From: Siphonodentalium dalli
Taxonomy: Eukaryota; Mollusca; Scaphopoda; Gadilida; Siphonodentaliidae
Assembly: GCA_032622095.1 (NCBI GenBank)
Contig: CP136063.1
Span: 276,015,426-276,079,425, forward strand
Length of the DNA stretch: 64,000 bases
Direction of reading: 5' to 3'
Below, in pieces: positions 54,219 through 64,000 of the stretch. The position numbers and the translations under genes were made by a program. Under the pieces are notes generated by a model. The model saw nothing but the letters and a program-made list of their open reading frames with translations, was not told the DNA's origin and did not search any database. Within the stretch, counting starts at the first letter, position 1, and every line of letters starts with the position of its first letter.

Positions 54219-55035
54219 TCAAGGTCCAACAAGGAGCGTAACTCTAGTAAGAACAAGAGGTACGCTGTCGCATGGCAAAACCCCAAAAAACAAGAGAAAA
54301 ATTGAATTTTCTAAGAAAAAAAAGGGCCATAACTCTGGTGAATATGGGTGGACGAAACCCGCGCTATGCATGTAGCTGTTCCCCCATGCTGCTCTATCAC
54401 CATACCAAATATTAGCTAAATCTGCCCAGCAGTTGCTGAACAATAATGCAAAATGTTTGTATGGACGGACAAAATTCAAATTTTCTAAGTTGAAAAAAGG
54501 GCCATTACTCTGGCAAAAATCATCAGATCATACCCAAATTCGCACTTGACATGTATTTTCATATAACTGATCCACAAAAATACGGGATTGCAATCGTACC
54601 ACCAAAGCTCACGCTATCATCTGGAAACCAAAAAAACAAGAGAAAAATTGAATTTTCTAAGTAAAAAAAGGGCCATAACTCAGGTAAAAATGGGTGGACG
54701 AAAGCCGCGCTATGCATGTAGCTGTTCCCCCATGCTGCTCTATCACCATACCAAATATCAGCTAAATCTGCCCAGCGGTTGCTGAACAATAATGCAAAAT
54801 GTTTGTACGGACGGACAAAATTGAATTTTCTAAGTCAAAAAAGGGCCATAACTCTGGTGAAAATGGGTGGACGAAACCTGCGCTATGCATGTAGCTGTTC
54901 CCCCATGCTGCTCTATCACCATACCAAATATCAGCTAAATCTGCCCAGCGGTTGATGAACAATAATGCAAAATGTTTGTACCGACGTAGACGTCGACTAT
55001 ATACCTGCCGACTTCAAGTCGGGGGCATAATAATA
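54219..55035 (+). mobile_element. 'GGGCCATAACTCTGGT' interspersed repeat with ~190 bp internal units
   Basis: Three main units carry 'AAAAAAGGGCCATAACTC', 'AATGGGTGGACGAAA', 'GCTATGCATGTAGCTGTTCC' and 'CATACCAAATATCAGCTAAA' (from ~54320, 54660 and 54835). It ends with the dyad CCGACTTCAAGTCGG and then GGGCATAATAA at ~55010-55035. The open minus-strand frames (62-86 codons) are repeats of the same unit, not genes. This family is familiar to me from molluscan genomes. Confidence 0.65.
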
Positions 55036-55553
55036 GAACAATACTCATAGTATGTGACAATCCTTTCCCCAAAAATAGGGTATCATCGCACCAAAGGATA
55101 ACCAAATCCAATACTCCATTCACAAATTACAAGGAGAGATGGATGGATGGAGCCCAGGGACGTGGCTAGGGGGTATCCGTTGTGGGGGTGTCCACATTGG
55201 GAAATTACAACTGCACACCCCCCCTTGAATCTGAATCAGACCAAACACAAGTTTTGCATAATTCCATTTGCACCACCCCCTTGCACCTCAGTGATCAGGC
55301 CTAATATCCTATATATTCATAAACCATGGTTCTATATTCCCGGTATGAGAACATTCATATATTTCAACCTGTAAGTAATTGCAAATCCTAGCATCTGGAC
55401 TGGCCTCAACTGAAGCTTTCCTAGTGTTGGAAATTTCAAACTTCATACTCCCCCTCAGATTGGAAAATTCTCCAACTGAAAACCATTTCAGTCCACAATT
55501 TTGACCAAATGTAGTAAAATATTGTTTTGTATTGGCCACGGGGAGGGACAATG

Positions 55554-55589
55554 GCACACCGGGCCGACCAATGGTTCGGCCCGGTGTGC
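55554..55589. repeat. Perfect GC-rich hairpin, 14 bp arms
   Basis: GCACACCGGGCCGA (55554-55567) and TCGGCCCGGTGTGC (55576-55589) flank the 8 nt loop CCAATGGT. It is the most stable short hairpin noticed in the window. There is no U-run after it, so it is not a bacterial-type terminator. Confidence 0.93.
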
Positions 55590-55756
55590 GAAAATTTGGA
55601 GATCTGAACAAGAAAATCGCAAAATCCTAGCATCTAGACTAGCCTCAAGCCTTCTTACAGTTGGAAATTTCAAACCTGACACCCCCACTTATGTTGGAAA
55701 TTTTCCAACTGATGACAATTCCAATGACAATGTTGACCAATTAAAAATAGACCAGG

Positions 55757-55828
55757 AATCAATGTATTTATATCATCAGGAATCAATGTATTTATATCAT
55801 CAGGAATCAATGTATTTATATCATCAGT
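55757..55828 (+). repeat. 24 bp tandem repeat, 3 copies
   Basis: AGGAATCAATGTATTTATAT plus CATC is repeated exactly three times. Confidence 0.95.
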
Positions 55829-56220
55829 GTTGGCCATTCTACAACATGATTACCTCTGATTGTTGACTTCCAACATTCTATTGTACAATAAGAGCTCATT
55901 TCACAGCTGCTTAGTGACTTGTCTCACAAATTGCATGTCCACTCTGTTACGGTACCATGATTCTGCTTATTGGAGGGTGGATTAATGGAGTTGATGAGGT
56001 TAAACAGTGTTTTATTATCCATTTTATCTATGATCTGTGACCGTTATATAGAGTTGATTGGAAATCTTTAGCCCTTTATAATTATTTAATGGGTATCTGT
56101 GTCATTTTTAACTATAAAATAAAGTTTTTCAAAGTTTTTTTTAAGTTAATATTTCTTTTATTCTACTCAATATTTAATACAATTAAATTAGTATTATATA
56201 ATGAAGTTTATGTGATATTT

Positions 56221-56543
56221 GCTTCGAGTCAGGGATCCCACCCATCAAAGTTCAGACTTATGAGATATAAATTTTTGAAATCTATTATTTTTCACCACCT
56301 GGAATATTTGGCGGCCTCACAAACATTTGACAAATGACAACTGACATAATTATACTCTCGATACAAAATTGCGTTGAACAAAATGTTGATATATAACACT
56401 TTTGGGGCAATTTTATACCATAGTTGACAGTGGTTAGAATTATTTTTTTGTCCAATAAACGATTCTGATAATTGAAGCAGCATTTCAAGAAATGTTGTTG
56501 TTGTTGGAATCTGATGATATGACCATCAAATCAGATTGTTTAC
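56221..56543 (+). mobile_element. TTAA-type element, 'AAAGGTACTCAATCCGAT' lineage, copy 3 (truncated)
   Basis: Contains 'CACCACCTGGAATATTTGG', 'AAAATGTTGATATATAACA', 'ATACCATAGTTGACAGTGG' and 'GTTGGAATCTGATGATATGA', as in 60088-60536. The left end is missing and no TTAA was found at either end. Confidence 0.7.
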
Positions 56544-57566
56544 ATTTATTAGTAATTAGCGCTCTTTGATAGTCTATTCCTGATATGGTACTATGGTTCA
56601 TTACTACTGTGAGATAAATTTGCACTCCAAAATAAAACTAATAATAATCTCTTTTGAAAGGACTGTTCCATGTTAATCTATTCCTAATATGGTAAAAATA
56701 AAGAGCATTTTTTCACTACTGTGAGACAAATTTGCACTCCAAAATACAAATAATAATATTCACTTTTGAAAGAACAGTCTATTCTGCTATAATTTTACGT
56801 TAACCCAGGATTCCGCCAGAAATTTTGAACACAAAATCAACAGAAGTGAGGACCAAACATTTTCAGAGCTTTCTGTGGGAAATAAAGCCAGTGTATGAGA
56901 AGGTGATGAGAACAACGGACAGCCAGGTGATGGTGCTTTCCAAGTGTTGGAAATTTCCAACCTGTCACCCCCCCCCCCCCACCCTAAGGTTGGAAAATTT
57001 TCAACTGATGACCATTTCAGTCCAAAAATAGGAAAATATGCAAATATTGGTCCAAAAGCAATTAATTCCCCTAATAAATTGTTTGAAAATCAAACTTCTA
57101 GAACATTTTCAACCTATTGTTGGTGTGAAATTTCCAACTAATGTTTTGGCAGGTATGAAATTTCCAACTGTTGAAAATTTTGACCAAAGTTGGGGGGGGG
57201 AGACACCCTCCCCAAATCCCCCCTGTTGCCACGTATCTGATGGAGCCCTCAACTACACACGTGAACTTCATTCGGGGTTGGGGACAAAATAAGTCTCCCT
57301 ACCTCAGCCAATTTTCTATTTTTTACTGCCTTTGAACCCAGGTATTAATTTTAATGGCCTGACCTACCGACATGATTCTTGAACCATTTTGAACTCATAT
57401 TTAAAGGTGGACTAAGGGTCAGGATATGAGGGTTGGTCCCTTTCTGTAGATGTGGCATGCAAATATGTGAGCTGAAAAAAACAAGAGAGGATATTTTAGG
57501 CCACATGGTAAAGTCAATTCCCATTTCTCATGACAAAAAAAAAATGACAAAGCATGCACACGCTAT
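56544..57566. other. Upstream HSDL2 intron or flank, with decayed repeats
   Basis: 56560-56780 has a ~115 bp imperfect duplication ('GTGAGA.AAATTTGCACTCCA' twice). 56940-57180 has GTTGGAAATTTCCAAC-type words and a C-run. No gene recognised. Confidence 0.45.
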
Positions 57567-57988
57567 ATAACCCTTTACCCAACAAACTGGCCAAAAACGC
57601 CCAAATAAAGCTTCAACAGCCTAAAATATCTTCGGTCTGTCTCAATAACACCATACAAATATGGATATCATTGGAACCGGTTCATTGACCACATTGTGAT
57701 GGTTACAGTTATGCCCTGTGCCAATACATTCTCTTATATATGCGAGTCGACCATAGGTCACCTCGCATATATAAGAGAATGCATTGGCCTAAAAAAAACA
57801 ATTTTATAATTTTTTCTTACATTTTTTAACAATTTTTATATTATTTTTCTACATTCTTTGACAATTTTATCATTTTTAATATGTGTTAAGCCAATGCATT
57901 CTCTTATATATGCGAGGCGACCTATGGTCGACTCGCATATATAAGAGAATGCATTGGCACAGGGCCGTTCTGTTGGGTAAAGTGTTAA
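57567..57988 (-). mobile_element. TTAA-type element, 'CCCTTTACCCAACA' lineage, with CCAATGCATT paired-hairpin cassette, copy 2
   Basis: CCCTTTACCCAACA follows ATAA (degraded TTAA) at 57567; TGTTGGGTAAAGTGTTAA ends at 57988. It is the reverse orientation of 28291-28690. Hairpins at 57721-57787 and 57891-57957 are near-identical to those at 28.3 and 21.1 kb. Confidence 0.92.
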
Positions 57989-58231
57989 TTAAATTTTTTA
58001 TTTCTGGGGCACACTTCAATGAATCATTCCATCTCTGCATCGGCTATCTCTGGGTTTAGAAATAAAATTAATTTCAGTTGCCTGTGGGACATTATTACCC
58101 AAAGATATGTCCATAAAAGTTTAGTTGATCGATTCCATGTGTTTATTTCATAAACAAAATCACAGAGTTAGGCCAAAAAAAAAAATGTTTTGGTTCTCGG
58201 GCAATTTTTTTCTTCAAATCAATGAGGAAGG

Positions 58232-58262
<31 letters not shown>

Positions 58263-59074
58263 CTGCGTATAGTAAGCATGGACAAAGATACCTTCCTCTG
58301 TCTAGTAATAACCAGAAAGGTAGAGGGAACTGCTATGCATATAAACTCATTTAGTCTTATATAAAAATGACATTGTACTTCCAGTGTATGACTGGGATTA
58401 CCTAACATTATATAATGCCCCTGAGATTAACTACTGTTATTGTTGTCTAAAAACTGATACCTCCCCATTCTAATATGTGATCCTGAATTTAGTCCTGTGC
58501 CTTTCAATTGTATAAAGTTACAATTTGTGTAAGTTGTTCACAATGACTAATTGTAAGAAGAGCATGAGGATCAGCTAATCATTTTCTTAATTGTAGTCAT
58601 CTACTTCATTTTGTAAGCCTGCAAGTCACTTTTTAACACATTAGATGTTAGAGCTCAATGCACACTAATATTCAACACATATCTGCTATGGACATGTTGA
58701 TAAATACCACACACACACACAAAATGTTTTTTTGTCATAACATCAGGCATTGCAATAAAAAGGCCTAATGCGGCCCTTTTTATTCAATGCGGCGGGGCCT
58801 GAGAACCAAAACTCTTCTCTTTTTTTTGCCTTAATTATCATTGACACATGTTTTTATTGAGTTTTCAGATATGTGTTTAACAATTAGTAATTGAATTGGA
58901 AATTTTCCTGACAGATTGATCATGAACAAAAAGGTTGTATGCACAGGGTTAAGGCACGAAATGAGTTAATTGCTATATTGTAAATGTTTCAACCAGAAGT
59001 GAGAATAAATCATCATACATAGAAATTATGTCTTTGTGTCAATATATTCCCACATATTAACTAATAAGTGGGTT
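57989..59074. other. Upstream HSDL2 intron or flank
   Basis: A T-run of ~23 lies near 58239-58261 and a short CA-run near 58710. No gene or element with clear ends. Confidence 0.45.
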
Positions 59075-59228
59075 TTAACCCTTCGTGACGGGAGCTGCCT
59101 TCATCCAGCATTAAAGATCCTATGCCATTGCAATTCTCTTATAAATGTGAGTATCCTATAGGGAGCCCCAACATATATACGTATAGGTCAAGGTAAATAT
59201 TGTTAGACCAATGTATTCTCTTATACAG
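59075..59228 (+). mobile_element. TTAA-type element, 'CCCTTTCATGACGGGAGCTG' lineage, decayed left part
   Basis: TTAA at 59075 is followed by CCCTTCGTGACGGGAGCTGC. Decayed hairpin words ('ATTGCAATTCTCTTATAAAT', 'CCAATGTATTCTCTTATA') follow and then the similarity stops. Confidence 0.65.
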
Positions 59229-60087
59229 GGCCTGGAACCTACGTCACCGGAAGGGTAACCCTACATCAAAATAACTGTAAATAAAGTTTGACTCGCTACT
59301 TAGACATCGTTTTTAAATAAATACAATCGATTTCGATGTAGTATTATAAGCAAAGGAGCTATGCCACCTGCAAATCTCGACAAGTACAGAAACCGAAAAT
59401 CGGAAAGAATTGCTTATAATGAGAATTTCGCGTCCGCAATTCAAAATCGCGTCCGATTTCCTATTTTCGTGCAGGTGTTAACCCAACATTTCATGTTCTC
59501 CGCACCCTAAACTCATTTTAAAACCGTATACATTGAGTTTCGAGATATTATAAATGCTAAAATTTGAATCAATAACAAAAAATTAACTTTCCCGTGGTTT
59601 GTTTGTAAATTTCTTAAGACACAAAGAATGTTTATGAATTTGTCTATTAATGGTAAGGCCCACATCGCGTTAACGCTCACATAATATTGGCCTGTTTCTA
59701 TAGTCTCTGAGTCGTAGAATATGGTAACCAGATTTTCATTACTTGAAAGTATTTTGAGTACGAAGTAATGTTATGGATGGCAGATTAGCCGGAATGCGAA
59801 AATCCAAATTGTTGTTGTAGAATAATTTGTGCAGTTTTCAAACAAATGTATCAAATAAATGTTAAATTATTTATATGTATACCACTCACATATACTCATA
59901 AATTTAAGTTATGGTATAGTCACCACTCAGTAAGTGGCTTGAGTTTACGCCCCGTATCAATATAATTGTTTACATGATCATTAGTGCCACGCGTTGCCCA
60001 ATCCACTATCCGTGAAATAATTTGATTACGTCTTGTACACGGAAATTCGTAACTTATTTTATGGCTCCAGTCATTAATTAAATATTA
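59229..60087. other. Upstream HSDL2 intron or flank, nothing recognised
   Basis: No repeats with clear ends and no recognisable coding sequence. Confidence 0.4.
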
Positions 60088-60536
60088 TTAAAGCACTCAA
60101 TCCGATTATGCACCCCTCAATTACTATTTATTTGGCTTCGGGGGTAAATAATATTTTATTCGAGTCGAGGAACCCACCAATCAAAGCTCAGAATGGTCAG
60201 ATATCGATTTTTTAAATCTATTATTTTTCACCACCTGGAATATTTAGTGGCCCAGTAAAATTCGACGAGAAGACTGCCTCGGACCAAATTTGCGGATGAA
60301 GATGGTTAACTCGAAAATGAAGTAGCTTTTTTGTCAGATATTTGACAAACCGACAAAATGTTAATAAATAACAGGTTTAGGCCAATTTTATACTATATTT
60401 GACTGTGGTTAGCATTAGTTTTGGTTATTTAACCGATTCTGATAACTGAAGCGGGAATTTCAAAAAATATTTGTTGTTGGAATCTGATGATATGGGGGAC
60501 CATCGAATCGGATTGATTAGCTTTAACTTTGATTTT
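60088..60536 (+). mobile_element. TTAA-type element, 'AAAGGTACTCAATCCGAT' lineage, copy 4 (complete)
   Basis: TTAA lies at 60088-60091 and 60533-60536. Left TTAAAGCACTCAATCCGATT and right (complement) TTAAAGCTAATCAATCCGAT form good inverted repeats. At 449 bp it is the longest copy of the four. No coding capacity. Confidence 0.8.
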
Positions 60537-60806
60537 AGGATAACCTATTAACCTGATCGTTTACAGAATACATCTTCGACTCAAATTACTTATTTGTTTA
60601 TATAATATTAGATTATAGATATTAGATTGTTGTTATTATCAGGAGTTTATTGAAAATGGCGTACAGTACCCCTTAATTAGTTTTAAGTTGTTCTATTTAC
60701 TTATCAAATATCAACGAGCGAGTATGAATGGTTGCCGGCAAAACAAATTTCAATAATAATTAAACACATGTGAATTTAATGCTTCCATAGCAATAATAGA
60801 ATTCTT

Positions 60807-63800
60807 CCCTCGCTAAGATCCCCCGATGATTCCCAACCATCAATCAGTGCTAATTGACCCTTCCGCAGATCTCGTCATCATCCAATCAGATAACGGCATC
60901 TATTCACTGAGAGCCAGTGCTATTTCCGGTAAGACATCGTTGTTTGTTTAATAGCGTAGCAACAGTAATATCGGTGGATCTTTGTTCAAATTAAACAGCA
61001 TGTTTTGTAATTAGCAAGATTATTAAATTTCATACAAAGAATCTGTGCATCTCCTTATCGTTTGGTGAAATACATAGGCCTATTGGTGTTAATTATGTTT
61101 TGCTTATGCTAGATTGTGACATTTGTGATTTTGATTTAAAATATATGTTATTCCAATTGAATAGTTATTGTGTTCTTATATCTGATTCATTGAAAATTGG
61201 AGTAGGCAGCTCCCATGAGGTGTCTTCACAGTTTGTGACCTGCAACTGATTATCGGATTACATAATACGGTAATGATGTGCAAATGGAGTCTCAGTCCCG
61301 ATTCAATAAAACCTTGTTTAACATGCTAATCACCTTGTTACTGAGTCTGCCAAATTTCGAGAGTGTCACTTACATCCTGGCTGCATTAGCAATGGCGTGT
61401 GAACTAATTGATTTATAATATGTGTCGTCTTGATGACAGGTATACCTAGAATCAACAAGGCTGATCGCACTTGTCTTTCTTTGTCGATCAGTTGGAAGCT
61501 TGTCTTTTATTGCACATTAATTGGTGATCGCCACATGCATGCTAGACCTTGTCACCACGTGGAACATACTGCATGTGAACAGCGACCACTGCACGTGCCT
61601 GGGGGAATCCTTGGATGACAAGCTTGAACGCTGGGGTTTACTTCAGTTTAAAAGTGTTTCAAACTGTTCTGGTTTTTATTCATAAAATAATGTATTATAG
61701 TATTTTACCGATATATAGTATATGCCGATCCACAAATCGATAATGCATGACGTAATTTTAGAATTTTAGAATTTATAAAAGTTTATAAATAAAAATGAAT
61801 CAAAATAGACTCAGTAGCTTATGTATCAGCACAAATTTGTATCATTTTGAGAGGTGGATACAAAACAGTAAATTGAGCCCGTTTAGGGGCGGATTCAAAA
61901 TGCGATTATGTGACCCAACCAGACAAGATGCTAATTTGTGTTGACAAACACAATGAAAGTGGTGATAATAAATGTTCTTAAGTTTAAATCGTCATTTTAA
62001 CTCCAAAATCCCGTTATGAACACACTATTTTAATACTTTACAATTAGGGAAACGCCACGAGCAGACTTGACGTCACGCATATATAATCTCCGAATGGGGG
62101 GGGGGGGGTGCGAGACAAACGTTCTAAGCGCAGTGGGCATGATGTTTAAATTGAGGTAAACACCAAGATCACTCGTTAATAATAATCAGAGGAATTTACG
62201 GATCGGATATACATGTATAATATTTTCCACAAACTGTTCGTAGTTTCGGCAAATATGCGGTGGTTTAGACACAGTCCAGCAGTATATTCACAAACTAACG
62301 CAGCATTAGTATAGAAAGATATGATTATTATTGCACTCAACGATCTTGACAAGAGAAGTGGCCATCGGAAATAGTCGATGAATCAACCTCGAAATCAACC
62401 CGGTGTGAATTTTCATTTTCCCTCTGGCTTCGGGGACATTTCGCTCCAACAAACAGTTCATGTTCCAATTTATTTATTGACATGTTGTGATCATAACCTT
62501 CGCTATATTATCTGAAACTTTGCTGACAGGATTTTAAAGATGTATCCACCGAATTAAAAAAGAATTTGTCGAAATAACCCGGCAAATCCAACAGAGCTCC
62601 TATACGCGGCTTCACAGTTTCACTCATATTTACCACTTGTATGAAATAATTAGCCGTGGGCGAGGTTATCGGCAGCTGGCGGAAAGGTGAATTAAGATCC
62701 CCCGAAGATTCCCGCTAACATCCCCCGGAAACAGTCGAATGGGACTCGGTTGGCTAAGATCCCAGATACAGGAGGAATAACTCTAAATTCACACGCAACA
62801 CAGCTTTTACCTGCATATTTTAACCTTATATATGATGATCTTACCAATAGAACTGGGTTTTAAATATTTATTTTAACATGTATAAATGTGAAAATGGAGG
62901 GATATCCTGAACAGCACAGAAAAGAACATAGCGTTAGAATAACGTTGTGTTAGTCTCTGGGGGAAATCAGTTAGAATTTACTGACTAACACCACGCCATT
63001 CAAAAACTATTTTAGAGTAGGGTTCATAAAAACTGTGTGAAGTGTTTCAGTTTGATGATGTAGAGTAACTACTGTACATGAGAGTGCGACTTTACGAGCT
63101 TGTGATTTTAATTAATTTCTTTTTAAATAATTAAAAGTTTTTTCTTTTATTAATTTCAGAAACATTTGAATTTGAAACAAAAATTTAATAATACAACTTA
63201 AAGGCACGTGAGGCCTTAATTGTCGAAAATATTCATATTTGTTCCAAACACCGTAAACAGAAAAACATTAAAACGCATACAGTTTCGTTCATATATACCA
63301 TGACCATCGCGTAAACAGGATGTTATCATAAATACCTACTATATTTTACCTAAGCAAGAGCCTGATTGGGTTACAGAGGACAGCACAATGCTACTGGCTA
63401 ATCGCACACAAATGGCATAAACGCTCTTTATTAGTTCCATATCAGGAATTCACCAACAAAGAACGCTCTTTATGTTTATCATCATAATATAAACAAACAC
63501 CAGAAAAGTAACTTTCTATGCTTTTGTTTACATAACAATGGTTAAACATATGAGAATAACATACTGTTTATGCGATATTTCTTATTTATATACGGACAAA
63601 GTCTGTCTACATTTTGATGTTCTTTCTGTTTGTGGCAGTTTTTGACGGGTTGAAATATTTTCACAGGATAACCACCGCCAAGGCCAACCGTGTCTTTAAA
63701 GCTCCTTCCTGGTTCAACTCAAGCAGTGGCGATATTGCGATTTATTCATTTATCAAACGTTGGTTTATTTTAGCCTATAATTATATATGATGCATCAACC

Positions 63801-64000
63801 AGAATGACATTTTGTCTTATTCCCTATAATAATATTGATATATAAAGGTCATATAATTACTTATTATTTTATTCATTTATGTCTTGTGATAGTAATTCCG
63901 TGAAAAACGTATTAATTAGCCTGCCACAAGTGAAGCAGTCTACTTTTGAGCCGATGTATACCGATTCTCCTCGGCAATATTCGGGGGATCTTAGCAAGGG
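60807..64000. mobile_element. Possible 3.2 kb element with CCCTYGCTAAGATCCCCCGA inverted repeats
   Basis: CCCTCGCTAAGATCCCCCGA at 60807-60826 is the reverse complement, with one mismatch, of TCGGGGGATCTTAGCAAGGG at 63981-64000. Related words recur inside at 62690-62760 ('TTAAGATCCCCCGAAGATTC', 'GGCTAAGATCCC'). The right end coincides with the window edge, so its true end and any target duplication cannot be judged. The interior is AT-rich, with a 13 G run at 62096-62108 and no recognised gene. The words could instead be a dispersed repeat in both orientations. Confidence 0.4.

Larger units (their letters stand above)
55036..56220. other. Upstream HSDL2 intron or flank, with small repeats
   Basis: 55380-55750 contains several 'GTTGGAAATTTC.AAC' and 'TTTTCCAACTGA' words, which also occur at 56940-57180, so both are parts of one decayed inverted-repeat family. 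A strong hairpin and a 24 bp triplet repeat are listed separately. Confidence 0.5.

Noticed and set aside
54219-54962. Three similar minus-strand frames (AAWGNSYMHSA... ) as a protein-repeat gene
   Set aside because: They are translations of the ~190 bp units of a non-coding interspersed repeat; lengths vary and stops interrupt between units.

Overview
The window reads as nuclear DNA of an animal, most likely a marine invertebrate. It is AT-rich, dominated by repeats, and holds a host gene with long GT-AG introns. Several repeats resemble interspersed elements I associate with molluscan and other lophotrochozoan genomes: a 'GGGCCATAACTC' family ending in a 'CCGACTTCAAGTCGGGGGC' dyad, and a family ending in a GGAC-rich run plus 'TTTGGCGGGGAATAAT'. 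That assignment is inference from sequence flavour, not a search.

Layout. (1) 1-12126 is a tandem array of five ~2.36-2.59 kb units. They alternate short-long-short-long-short, giving a ~4.93 kb higher-order repeat, and each unit has ~70 bp repeats and a diverged ~265 bp internal duplication nested inside. The array ends at a 1.3 kb element (12127-13435) carrying 22 copies of a 16 bp palindrome. (2) 13.5-25.4 kb is intergenic sequence full of short inverted-repeat elements. (3) 25.8-54.0 kb holds the only gene identified with confidence: the last four coding exons of HSDL2 on the minus strand (SDR active-site exon to SCP2 domain and a C-terminal SKL). Its introns, one of them 19 kb, carry most of the mobile DNA. 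This includes two hAT-like elements with 8 bp target duplications, a head-to-tail pair of Helitron-like elements, and inverted repeats nested inside inverted repeats at 36.4-46.8 kb. (4) 54-64 kb is upstream HSDL2 intron or flank. It holds further repeats, and no more HSDL2 exons were found there.

The most unusual feature is modular hairpin elements. A paired-hairpin cassette (two ~67 bp hairpins in opposite orientation) sits inside three different outer terminal-inverted-repeat frames. A second paired-hairpin family (GGTCCCCAGAGGGTGAATTT) is nested in one of those frames. At least five lineages of elements bounded by TTAA occur. Two of them abut on a single shared TTAA at 49521-49524.

No tRNA, rRNA or CRISPR array was seen. 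Most open frames in the window are by-products of repeats.
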